Shown here: piece by piece, positions 56,392 to 64,000 of the stretch
Layout of the letters: every line of letters begins with the position of its first letter
How positions within the stretch are numbered: position 1 is the stretch's first letter
Assembly: GCF_001595985.1 (NCBI RefSeq)
Contig: NZ_LOJJ01000009.1
Location: 1-64,000, forward strand
DNA length: 64,000 nt
Direction of reading: 5' to 3'
Source of the DNA: Polynucleobacter sinensis
GTDB lineage: Bacteria; Pseudomonadota; Gammaproteobacteria; Burkholderiales; Burkholderiaceae
Notes under the pieces: model-generated
What the model was told of the DNA's origin: nothing
Seen by the model: only the letters and a program-made list of their open reading frames with translations
The model's database searches: none
Translations under genes and position numbers: made by a program

Positions 56392-56964
56392 TTAAACCTT
56401 ATCTTGAAGTAGCGCATTAGCAAATGCCATGAGATCAGCATGAATTTGTGTGCCTTCTGGTAGTTTGCCTTTTTCTAGGGTCTTACTGCCTTTCCCAGTT
56501 AATACTAAATGAGGGCTTGCCCCCAGTGCAACTCCAGCTTCGAGATCACGTAAAGAATCGCCCACAATAGGAACACCTGCTAAGGGCGTGGCGCTATGAT
56601 TTTTTTTGTAGCGCAGGGCGATCTCCTTCATCATTCCTGGCAACGGCTTACGACAGTCACAAGCGTGAGCATCAGTATGGGGGCAAAAGAAAATACTATC
56701 GATATGGCCTCCCAAGGGCTTGAGTAATTTTTCCATTTTGCTGTGCATTTCATGCAACGCATTGATATCGAAATAGCCTCGAGCTAAGCCGGATTGGTTT
56801 GTAGCAACAGCGATTTGATAGCCCGCTTGATTTAGTAGTGCGATAGCCTCTAGGCTCCCTGGCAAGGGAATCCACTCTTGGCTCGACTTCACATAATCAT
56901 CTCGATCCTCGTTGATCACGCCATCGCGATCAAGAATAATCAGCTTAGAAGAGCCGGTGCTCAT
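56392..56964 (-). CDS. gmhB: D-glycero-D-manno-heptose 1,7-bisphosphate phosphatase
   Basis: 190 residues. HAD motif I I-L-D-R-D-G-V-I-N-E-D, motif II A-T-N-Q-S-G, a zinc site C-P-H-x5-A-C-D-C-R-K-P and motif III V-G-D-S-L-R-D identify GmhB. It serves heptose synthesis for LPS. Its start overlaps the glyS stop by four bases. Confidence 0.93.
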   Translation of the reverse strand: MSTGSSKLIILDRDGVINEDRDDYVKSSQEWIPLPGSLEAIALLNQAGYQIAVATNQSGLARGYFDINALHEMHSKMEKLLKPLGGHIDSIFFCPHTDAHACDCRKPLPGMMKEIALRYKKNHSATPLAGVPIVGDSLRDLEAGVALGASPHLVLTGKGSKTLEKGKLPEGTQIHADLMAFANALLQDKV

Positions 56965-59099
56965 GCTAACTTGCCGAGATCGGCAATCAGATTCATTTTC
57001 TGGTGAAGTTGTTGCAGGAGAGCTAGGCGGTTGTCGCGCAACTCTGGATTGGGATCCATCACCATCACATCAGCAAAGAATTGGTCGATAGGCCCACTTA
57101 AAGCCACTAGGGCTTTTAAAAATTCGACATACTGACGTTTTTCGAAGGCAGCGGTTAAGCTAGGTGAAATGCTTTCAAGCGCTTGATATAGGGTAGCTTC
57201 GGCTGGAGCTTGTAATAGCTTGCTAGCGCAAGATGTTGGAATTGGTGTTGTAGTCTTTTTTAGAATGTTGCTAATGCGCTTATTGGCGGCTGCAAGTTGA
57301 GCGGCCTCTGTTAAGGCATTAAATTCTCGTAAGGCTGTGAGGCGATCGAGTAAATCATTAATGTGGCTTGGTGACTGACTTAATACGGCGTCAATTTCTT
57401 CGGTTGTAAATGGTTTTCCAGCAACAGATTGATCGCGTAAATAGGCGCGCAAGCGATCAATAATAAAGGCGTAGATATCTTCAGCCTTTGCCTTTTCTTG
57501 AACCTCTTTTTGTGGAAATTGTTTACGAGCAAGGTCAATTAAATCGGGAAGACTTAAGGCGAGATTTTTTTCTAGCAAGAGTCGGCATATACCAAGAGCA
57601 TGACGACGTAAGGCGTACGGATCTTTATCGCCGGTAGGTGCAAGACCAACGCCCCAGATGCCAACTAGAGTTTCTAATTTGTCTGCAATTGCTAGGATGG
57701 TGCCGGTTTGGGTCTGCGGTAGCTCATCGCCAGCAAAGCGTGGCATGTAATGTTCACCGCAGGCTGCGGCAACCTCTACATGTTCGCCATCATGGGTTGC
57801 ATAGTAGCGGCCCATGATGCCTTGAAGTTCAGGAAATTCACCAACCATGTCAGTTAACAAGTCGGTCTTGGCAATTTCTGCGGCACGACCAGCCAAGGCC
57901 TCATTTGCCGAGAGGGCTTTTGCCACTCCAATCGCAATACCTTGAACGCGCTTTGTGCGATCCAGTTGATTGCCGAGTTGATTGTGATAAACAACTTTTC
58001 CAAGATCGGCCACGCGAGAGGCTAAGGGGCGTTTTTGATCTTGCTGAAAGAAGAAGCGTGCATCTGAAAGACGCGGACGGACTACACGTTCATTGCCGGA
58101 AATAATAGCTTCAGGTTTATTGGTTTCAATATTAGATACGATTAAAAAACGATTGCGTAGCTTACCTTGCTGATCTGTCAGGGCAAAATATTTTTGATTG
58201 GTTTGCATCGTCAGAATCAAGCATTCTTGTGGAACTTCTAGGAACTCTTGATCAAAGTGACACTCATAAATTGCTGGCCACTCTACTAAGGCAGTAACTT
58301 CATCTAAGAGGCTATCTGGCATGAGTACCAGATCGCTACCAGCAGCTTTTAAAAGGGCAGCTTCGATATATTCACGACGTTTATTAAAGCTAGGTAATAC
58401 CTTTGCTTTATTAGTGAGATCGGACTCATATTGGTCTGCGGTGGTAATGCTAATAACGCCAGGAGCTAGAAAGCGATGCCCCTCGGTTTGATTATTTGCT
58501 TCAATACCAAGAGCATTGATATTGAGGGTATTTTTACCATGTAGTGCTAGGATGCGATGCGCTGGTCTTGCAAATTCAACATCAGCTAATCCACCATTTT
58601 TTTGTAGCACTTGATAGTGCATCATTTTAGCGATGGGCAGTTTGCTTAGTGTGTGCTCAAGAGCCTGCTGAGCCGTTTGTTCTAGTGCGGCACCTTTAGC
58701 AATGACGTTGAGATAGAGCGCTTCGTTCTTTCCTTCACCTGATTTTTCTAAAGCAGCGATATCAATATCGGCATAACCAAGAGATCCCAGTTTCTTTAGT
58801 AGCGGTGGAGTAGGTTGGCCATTGGCATCAAATGCAATGCTCACCGGTAGTAACTTTTCACGCACCGGATGATCTGGAGCCTGGCTAAGTACATTGGTAA
58901 TTTGAACGGCAAGACGTCGTGGCGTGGCGTAGCCAATCGCTACGGAATTTTCCCCAGCGAGCCCTGCTGTTTTAAGGGCGGTAAAGATGCCATCTTTAAA
59001 GGCATCGCCAAGGCGACGCAGAGATTTGGGTGGGAGTTCTTCGGTAAATACTTCAATCAGCAAATCATCTGATTGGAAAAGGGAATTCTGTGTACTCAT
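56961..59099 (-). CDS. glyS: glycine–tRNA ligase beta subunit
   Basis: 712 residues from the ATG at 59099. A longer frame reaches 24 codons further upstream, but it would overlap the end of glyQ by 56 bases and the extra residues look unlike the family, whereas L-L-I-E-V-F-T-E-E-L-P-P-K is the usual start. The central R-P-x-H-R-I-L-A-L-H-G-K block and the DALR-type end are present. With GlyQ it forms the alpha2-beta2 glycyl-tRNA synthetase. Confidence 0.95.
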   Translation of the reverse strand: MSTQNSLFQSDDLLIEVFTEELPPKSLRRLGDAFKDGIFTALKTAGLAGENSVAIGYATPRRLAVQITNVLSQAPDHPVREKLLPVSIAFDANGQPTPPLLKKLGSLGYADIDIAALEKSGEGKNEALYLNVIAKGAALEQTAQQALEHTLSKLPIAKMMHYQVLQKNGGLADVEFARPAHRILALHGKNTLNINALGIEANNQTEGHRFLAPGVISITTADQYESDLTNKAKVLPSFNKRREYIEAALLKAAGSDLVLMPDSLLDEVTALVEWPAIYECHFDQEFLEVPQECLILTMQTNQKYFALTDQQGKLRNRFLIVSNIETNKPEAIISGNERVVRPRLSDARFFFQQDQKRPLASRVADLGKVVYHNQLGNQLDRTKRVQGIAIGVAKALSANEALAGRAAEIAKTDLLTDMVGEFPELQGIMGRYYATHDGEHVEVAAACGEHYMPRFAGDELPQTQTGTILAIADKLETLVGIWGVGLAPTGDKDPYALRRHALGICRLLLEKNLALSLPDLIDLARKQFPQKEVQEKAKAEDIYAFIIDRLRAYLRDQSVAGKPFTTEEIDAVLSQSPSHINDLLDRLTALREFNALTEAAQLAAANKRISNILKKTTTPIPTSCASKLLQAPAEATLYQALESISPSLTAAFEKRQYVEFLKALVALSGPIDQFFADVMVMDPNPELRDNRLALLQQLHQKMNLIADLGKLA

Positions 59100-59115
59100 A
59101 GTTAGATTGCGCTGC

Positions 59116-60000
59116 TTATGCTTTAGCTTGACGTTGGCACATTGGGAATCCCAGTTTTTCTCGGGACTCAAAGTAAGCCTGCGCTACTGCGCGAGACAGA
59201 TTGCGGATGCGCCCAATGTAGGCTGCACGTTCAGTAACAGAGATTGCCCCGCGGGCATCAAGTAAGTTAAATGTATGCGCAGCTTTTAAAACCATTTCAT
59301 AGGCTGGCAAGGCCAAAGGCACTTCCATTAAGCGTTTTGCTTCACTTTCGTAGTTAGTGAAGTTAGCAAAAAGCAGATCGGTGTTGGAGTGCTCAAAGTT
59401 ATAGCAAGACTGCTCCACTTCATTTTGGTGATACACATCACCATAAGAAATCCCATCAGCCCAAACTAGGTCATAAACATTGGAGCAATTCTGGATATAC
59501 ATTGCCAAGCGCTCAATGCCGTAAGTGATCTCACCTAAAACAGGCTTGCAATCAAGCCCGCCCACTTGTTGGAAGTAGGTGAACTGAGTTACTTCCATTC
59601 CATTGAGCCAAACTTCCCATCCCAGGCCCCAGGCACCTAAGGTTGGATTTTCCCAGTCGTCTTCTACGAAACGGACATCGTTCTGCTGTAAATCGAGGCC
59701 TAATGCAGCAAGTGAGCCAAGGTAAAGCTCAAGAATATTTTCGGGAGCCGGCTTGAGCACTACTTGGTATTGGTAATAGTGCTGGAGACGATTGGGATTC
59801 TCTCCATAGCGACCATCTTTTGGTCTGCGAGAGGGTTGAACGTAAGCTGCTTTCCATGGTTCGGGGCCAATGGCCCGCAAGAAAGTGGCTGTGTGAGATG
59901 TACCGGCACCGACCTCGAGGTCAATAGGTTGCAGTAGGGCGCAACCTTGTTGGTCCCAGTAATCTTGGAGTTTGAGAATGATTTGCTGAAAAGTAAGCAT
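59116..60000 (-). CDS. glyQ: glycine–tRNA ligase alpha subunit
   Basis: 294 residues. [26 protein letters not shown] and [17 protein letters not shown] are invariant GlyQ segments. Catalytic subunit of the bacterial tetrameric enzyme. Sixteen bases upstream of glyS; 60 bases after lnt. Confidence 0.97.
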   Translation of the reverse strand: MLTFQQIILKLQDYWDQQGCALLQPIDLEVGAGTSHTATFLRAIGPEPWKAAYVQPSRRPKDGRYGENPNRLQHYYQYQVVLKPAPENILELYLGSLAALGLDLQQNDVRFVEDDWENPTLGAWGLGWEVWLNGMEVTQFTYFQQVGGLDCKPVLGEITYGIERLAMYIQNCSNVYDLVWADGISYGDVYHQNEVEQSCYNFEHSNTDLLFANFTNYESEAKRLMEVPLALPAYEMVLKAAHTFNLLDARGAISVTERAAYIGRIRNLSRAVAQAYFESREKLGFPMCQRQAKA

Positions 60001-60060
60001 GATTAACCTGGCTAAGCCTTTGATTTTACATGGCTAAGCTCGCAAACCAGGAAATAACGA

Positions 60061-61584
60061 TTAAATTCGTTTTTGGCGCAGAATGCCCAGTATTAACAAG
60101 AGGCAAGAAAGACCCAAAATTGGAGCATTTCCCCAAATGACATAAGGGGTTAGGCCGGTATAGGCTTGTATTTTGGAGTTCAAAATACCTTGGGTAAATT
60201 TGGGAAGCATTGCCAAGACTTTGCCGTCATGCCCTAAGACTGCGGTAATGCCGGTATTTGTGGCGCGCAGGGCAGGTAGCCCAGTTTCAAGAGAGCGTAA
60301 TTGCGAAAGTCGCAATTGTTGCTCAGGTGCTTGTGAGTCTCCAAACCATGCCAGGTTAGTCATGTTCACCAAGAGATTAACTGGTTGACTACTAGTGCGA
60401 ATGCGAGATGCTAATTCGCCACCAAAGACATCTTCATAGCAAATGGTAATCGCGGCGTTAATGGATTTTTGTTGTACGCGTTCAATGCTAAATGGTGGCT
60501 GATCACTCCTACCACGCGCAAAGTCGCTCATCGGGACGTGAAAGGCATTCACGAACCAGTGAAAGCCAGGTGGAATAAATTCTCCAAAAGGTACCAAATG
60601 AGATTTGTCGTATTGGTAAAGACTTGTTTGTGGAGAAAGGCCGAGTGCGCGATTGGAATACTGAATGCCGTTGGAATTGACTACTTCACCGATAATTCCA
60701 AGCAAGATATTGCTAGAGCTACTATCAGCAAAGTCTCGTAAGGATTGAATCAGACCAAGCGGAAGGTTGTTTTGTGGCCAGGGATAGGCTGTCTCGGGAG
60801 TAATAATGAGATCAGCTGGCTGTTTTTTGATGGCATCTGTATAAAAAACGAATTGATTTTCAATTGCCTTGGGATTGAACTTCAGGCTTTGTTCAAAATT
60901 ACCCTGAATTAAACGAACGCTGAGTGGCTCGCCAATAGGGTTTGTAAAACTCCAAATACTTGCTAGTTGCGTAACAGCGATCGTCGCAATAATGTACGCG
61001 CCGCTAATAGAGATATTTTTTTTGAGTTGCGTTATTTCCCAAGAAATCCAAACCACTAAAAAAGTGCATGCAAGCCCGCCAAAGAATGGCGCAATTGACG
61101 AGAATGGGCCGTTCACTTGAGCTTCAGCAAAACCCATCCACGGAAATCCAGTGAGAAAAACACTGCGCAGGTATTCAATGATCACCCAGGTGCCTGCAAG
61201 TATTAGGCCTGTTAAGTGTGTATGTTTTTGCAGGTAGAGTGGTAAGCACGCAAACGAAAAAAATATTGCCATGCCTGCTGCCAGTAAAAATACTGCTAGG
61301 GAAGAAAAGATGGGGTTAATACCGCCAACATCGTGAAGGCTAATGTAGATCCACCAAAGAGCAACGACAAAATAGCCCAGCCCAAACGATAGACCTAACG
61401 AAAAATTCTTCTTGATGATGGTGGATCGGTTAGCAGTGATTACCCACCAAATCAAACTTAAGATAGGTAACTGAACCCAGCCACCATAAGGGAGTTCAGC
61501 GGCACCCGCCATGACCGCCCCAAGCACGAAAAGCATAAGTAGGCCAATACCACTTGAAAATCTGAGTGCCGACTGATGAATCAA
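60061..61584 (-). CDS. lnt: apolipoprotein N-acyltransferase
   Basis: 507 residues. About six transmembrane segments in residues 10–215 and a last one near 485 surround a nitrilase-like domain with catalytic Glu in T-P-E-T-A-Y-P-W (about 268), Lys in Y-D-K-S-H-L-V-P-F-G-E (about 330) and Cys in I-C-Y-E-D-V-F-G (about 386). It adds the third acyl chain to lipoproteins at the inner membrane. Seven bases after corC. Confidence 0.95.
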   Translation of the reverse strand: MIHQSALRFSSGIGLLMLFVLGAVMAGAAELPYGGWVQLPILSLIWWVITANRSTIIKKNFSLGLSFGLGYFVVALWWIYISLHDVGGINPIFSSLAVFLLAAGMAIFFSFACLPLYLQKHTHLTGLILAGTWVIIEYLRSVFLTGFPWMGFAEAQVNGPFSSIAPFFGGLACTFLVVWISWEITQLKKNISISGAYIIATIAVTQLASIWSFTNPIGEPLSVRLIQGNFEQSLKFNPKAIENQFVFYTDAIKKQPADLIITPETAYPWPQNNLPLGLIQSLRDFADSSSSNILLGIIGEVVNSNGIQYSNRALGLSPQTSLYQYDKSHLVPFGEFIPPGFHWFVNAFHVPMSDFARGRSDQPPFSIERVQQKSINAAITICYEDVFGGELASRIRTSSQPVNLLVNMTNLAWFGDSQAPEQQLRLSQLRSLETGLPALRATNTGITAVLGHDGKVLAMLPKFTQGILNSKIQAYTGLTPYVIWGNAPILGLSCLLLILGILRQKRI

Positions 61585-61591
61585 GGTGACC

Positions 61592-62431
61592 TCAGTTAGA
61601 CTTCTTAGGAAGTTGTCGCGCTAGCAGGATATGAATTTGCCTTGGATCGGCGCGTAGAACTTCAAATTGAATACCTTCAATCTCAATCAGTTCACCAATT
61701 TTAGGTACTCGACCTAGATGCTGGATTACTAGGCCTGCAACCGTTTCAATATCTTCAGCATTAAATTGCGTGCCGAGGGTCTCGTTAAATTGTTCCAGCT
61801 CAGTAATACCCTTAACGCGAATATCACCATTGTCTAGGGAGATCAGATTATCTGCTTCTTCATCGACATCGTGCTCATCTTCAATATCACCAACAATTTG
61901 TTCGAGCACATCTTCAATCGTAATAATCCCGGCAACACCACTGTACTCATCGACAACGATCGCCAAGTGATTGCGGTTATCTTTAAAGTCACGCAGCAAA
62001 ACGCTTAAACGCTTCGATTCAGGAATGAATACGGCAGGACGCAACCAGTCTCGTACTTGAAAATCTTTTTCGCTTGAGTGACGTAGTAAATCTTTTGCTA
62101 GCAATGTGCCAATTACGTTATCGCGACTTCCCTCAAATACTGGGAAGCGAGAATGGGCTGCTGTAATTACGCTTTTGATAATTTCAGAGAGCGGCCGATT
62201 AATATCAATCCAATCGATTTGTGCTCTAGGAACCAGAATATCGCGGGCACATAGTTGCCCCACTTGGAAAACACCCTCAATCATCGATAGGGCATCAGCA
62301 TCAATTAGGCCTTCAGCTTGAGCTTCTCTGAGAGTTTCAATTAGCTCTTGGCGACGTTCAGTGGGGCTAATGGGTTGCGGCGTTAGAAAATCGGCTAAGC
62401 GCTCTAAAAGGGATCGATTGGGGTCAGGCAT
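61592..62431 (-). CDS. corC: CBS-domain protein of the CorC/HlyC family
   Basis: 279 residues. Two CBS domains (about 60–190, with I-L-V-P-R-A-Q-I-D-W and V-D-E-Y-S-G-V-A-G-I-I-T-I-E-D) precede a C-terminal CorC_HlyC domain. No membrane domain, so it is the soluble YbeX/CorC form. Linked to magnesium/cobalt efflux historically and to ribosome maturation more recently. The gene order ybeY–corC–lnt is standard. Confidence 0.92.
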   Translation of the reverse strand: MPDPNRSLLERLADFLTPQPISPTERRQELIETLREAQAEGLIDADALSMIEGVFQVGQLCARDILVPRAQIDWIDINRPLSEIIKSVITAAHSRFPVFEGSRDNVIGTLLAKDLLRHSSEKDFQVRDWLRPAVFIPESKRLSVLLRDFKDNRNHLAIVVDEYSGVAGIITIEDVLEQIVGDIEDEHDVDEEADNLISLDNGDIRVKGITELEQFNETLGTQFNAEDIETVAGLVIQHLGRVPKIGELIEIEGIQFEVLRADPRQIHILLARQLPKKSN

Positions 62432-62487
62432 ATCGCAAGAATATCTCAGAAATCAGTAATTGCAATGAAGGGGGGTCTCAAAACACT

Positions 62488-62943
62488 TTAAATAGAGGCG
62501 TAGGGATTAGCAAAACCTAAAGACTTTAAGAGTTTAATTTCTTGAGACTCCATTTTTTTTGCATCTTTTTCCACTTCGTGGTCAAGACCTTGTGCATGCA
62601 AGCACCCATGAATAATGAGATGGGCTAAGTGCGCCCGAATTGCTTTATTTTGTTCAATAGCTTCTTTTTGAATTACTGGCAGGCAAAAAATAACATCTGC
62701 CGCTAAGGTTTTCTTGGTGAGATCGTAGGGAAAAGTCAGTACATTAGTAGGTTTAGATTTATTGCGAAAAGCTGCATTTAGGGCTTTTCCCTCTGCTTGA
62801 TTTACAAAGCGCAAGGTTAGTTGGCCACTATGCGGAGTTGCTTCCTTAACCCATTTTTTGATTAATGTGGGGGAGGCAATCGAAGCAAGCTTTTTTTCGA
62901 TCGCCGGACTTGCGTATTGAATATCAATTTCTAATTTAGGCAT
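62488..62943 (-). CDS. ybeY: endoribonuclease / rRNA maturation factor YbeY
   Basis: 151 residues. The zinc motif H-x3-H-x5-H appears as [11 protein letters not shown] (about 114–124), and T-N-V-L-T-F-P-Y is the usual preceding block. Acts in 16S rRNA 3' maturation and ribosome quality control. Its start overlaps the miaB stop by eight bases; the phoH (ybeZ) gene that commonly lies between is absent. Confidence 0.94.
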   Translation of the reverse strand: MPKLEIDIQYASPAIEKKLASIASPTLIKKWVKEATPHSGQLTLRFVNQAEGKALNAAFRNKSKPTNVLTFPYDLTKKTLAADVIFCLPVIQKEAIEQNKAIRAHLAHLIIHGCLHAQGLDHEVEKDAKKMESQEIKLLKSLGFANPYASI

Positions 62944-64000
62944 AGGCCTTCACCAAATCCCCTCTCAGGGTGTAGTTGAGTACTTCGGTGATGTTGATAT
63001 CCACCATTTGTCCAATTAGAGATTCGATATCGCTTTCTGGTGCGGTAAAGTGAATTACTCGATTATTGGCTGCACGTCCTTGTAGGTTGATGCCATCCTT
63101 TGCAAGGCCCTCAACCAAAACGCGTTCAGTGTTTCCTAACATCTTTTGACTAATTTGATTTGCTTGAGACTCAACCAGTGCAAGTAAAGTCTGTAATCGT
63201 TTTAGCTTAACTTCGTATGGTGTCTCATCGCTTAGGTTGGCGGCGGGTGTTCCAGGTCTTGCGCTAAAGATAAAGCAAAAGCTATTGTCAAAATTGAGTT
63301 CTTCTACCATTTTCAATAACTTGGCGAAGTCCTCATCAGTCTCGCCCGGGAAGCCCACAATAAAATCACTTGAAAGGGTGAGATCGGGTCTGACCGCTCG
63401 CATCTTGCGAATAATGCTTTTGTACTCAAGGGCTGTGTATCCCCGCTTCATGGCCGAGAGTACTGAATCAGATGCATGTTGCACAGGAAGATGCAAGTGA
63501 CTTACGAGTTTGGGAACTCTCGCATATACATCGATAAGGCGTTGTGTAAATTCTTTTGGGTGGCTCGTTGTAAAGCGAATGCGCTCTATCCCTGGAATCT
63601 CAGCAACATACTCAATCAGTAATGCAAAGTCGGCAATTTCTTCCGTATTGCCCATTTTTCCAAGATAGGCATTGACATTCTGGCCCAATAAGACAATTTC
63701 TTTCACTCCCTGAGCAGCAAGTCCCGCAACTTCAGTGAGAACATCATCGAATGGGCGCGATACCTCTTCGCCACGCGTGTAAGGCACTACACAATAGCTG
63801 CAGTATTTTGAACAGCCCTCCATAATCGAAACATACGCAGAGCCACGGGTTTGGCGTGATGAAGGCAGGTGATCAAATTTTTCAATTTCAGGAAAAGAAA
63901 TATCCACTTGAGATCTGCCAGTTTCACGACGCTGCGTAAGAAGATCAGAGAGGCGATGTAATGTCTGAGGACCAAATACAACATCAACATAAGGCGCTCT
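62936..64000 (-). CDS. miaB: tRNA-2-methylthio-N6-dimethylallyladenosine synthase, 5' end outside window
   Basis: 354 residues visible; the frame stays open to the right edge ([12 protein letters not shown] at the border), so the N-terminal methylthiotransferase domain is mostly missing. The radical SAM cysteines lie in [18 protein letters not shown]; downstream are [11 protein letters not shown] and a C-terminal TRAM domain. It methylthiolates A37 of some tRNAs. First visible gene of the minus-strand run to plsC. Confidence 0.95.
   Translation of the reverse strand, partial: RAPYVDVVFGPQTLHRLSDLLTQRRETGRSQVDISFPEIEKFDHLPSSRQTRGSAYVSIMEGCSKYCSYCVVPYTRGEEVSRPFDDVLTEVAGLAAQGVKEIVLLGQNVNAYLGKMGNTEEIADFALLIEYVAEIPGIERIRFTTSHPKEFTQRLIDVYARVPKLVSHLHLPVQHASDSVLSAMKRGYTALEYKSIIRKMRAVRPDLTLSSDFIVGFPGETDEDFAKLLKMVEELNFDNSFCFIFSARPGTPAANLSDETPYEVKLKRLQTLLALVESQANQISQKMLGNTERVLVEGLAKDGINLQGRAANNRVIHFTAPESDIESLIGQMVDINITEVLNYTLRGDLVKAYA

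Noticed and set aside
59100..59171. 24-codon N-terminal extension of glyS
   Set aside because: Overlaps the glyQ coding end and has no family similarity; the ATG at 59099 gives the usual GlyS start.

Overview
The window reads as a chromosomal segment of a free-living betaproteobacterium of the Burkholderiaceae, most like Polynucleobacter. This is an inference from moderate GC, very short intergenic spaces, and betaproteobacterial gene orders such as ubiE–Tim44-like–ubiJ–ubiB, DUF502–aspS–nudB, dusB–fis–purH–ruvCAB, amgK–murU divergent from lptD–surA–pdxA–rsmA, and miaB–ybeY–corC–lnt–glyQ–glyS–gmhB–plsC. No marker gene that would settle the genus is present.

Region 1 (1–15.2 kb) is accessory. 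It opens with the end of a membrane-fusion protein, an FtsX-type permease and its ATPase on the + strand. A short catalytic-only tyrosine recombinase follows. Then comes a run of about 10 kb on the minus strand dedicated to copper: a Cu+ P-type ATPase with YHS and heavy-metal-binding N-terminal domains, DUF2789, two TPM-domain proteins with LemA, a CopZ-like HMA protein, a CusF-like protein, a DUF411 protein, a cupredoxin with Met/His/Cys repeats, a multicopper oxidase, a TolC-family outer-membrane protein without an RND partner, and two small secreted proteins. Transcription runs from about 13.2 kb down to 3.06 kb. A divergent 422-residue ATP-grasp-like protein of unknown role and a 519-base AT-rich stretch without genes close the region.

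Region 2 (15.2–34.1 kb) is core metabolism: queF with a 5'-nucleotidase and ilvA on the minus strand; then on the + strand a very large FAD/Fe-S oxidoreductase fusion, DUF971, ubiquinone synthesis and assembly genes (ubiE, ubiJ, ubiB), DUF502, aspS, nudB, an Atm1-type ABC exporter, glycerate 2-kinase and pyrC.

Region 3 (34.1–36.2 kb) carries RNase P RNA facing an osmC-like gene, a candidate small RNA with its own promoter and intrinsic terminator, and rplM–rpsI.

Region 4 (36.2–49.9 kb) has argC, erpA, anmK, tyrS, ruvBAC, purH, fis, dusB, a UbiH-type hydroxylase, pepP, murU and amgK. anmK, amgK and murU together give the MurNAc-recycling shortcut to UDP-MurNAc.

Region 5 (49.9–64 kb) is envelope and translation: lptD–surA–pdxA–rsmA, then on the minus strand plsC, gmhB, glyS, glyQ, lnt, corC, ybeY and the 3' part of miaB. 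miaB overlaps ybeY directly, without the phoH gene that often sits between them. No tRNA, rRNA, CRISPR array or complete insertion sequence was seen.

The most interesting items are the candidate sRNA at 35032–35133 with two anti-Shine-Dalgarno motifs, the composition of the copper cluster, and the ATP-grasp-like orphan.
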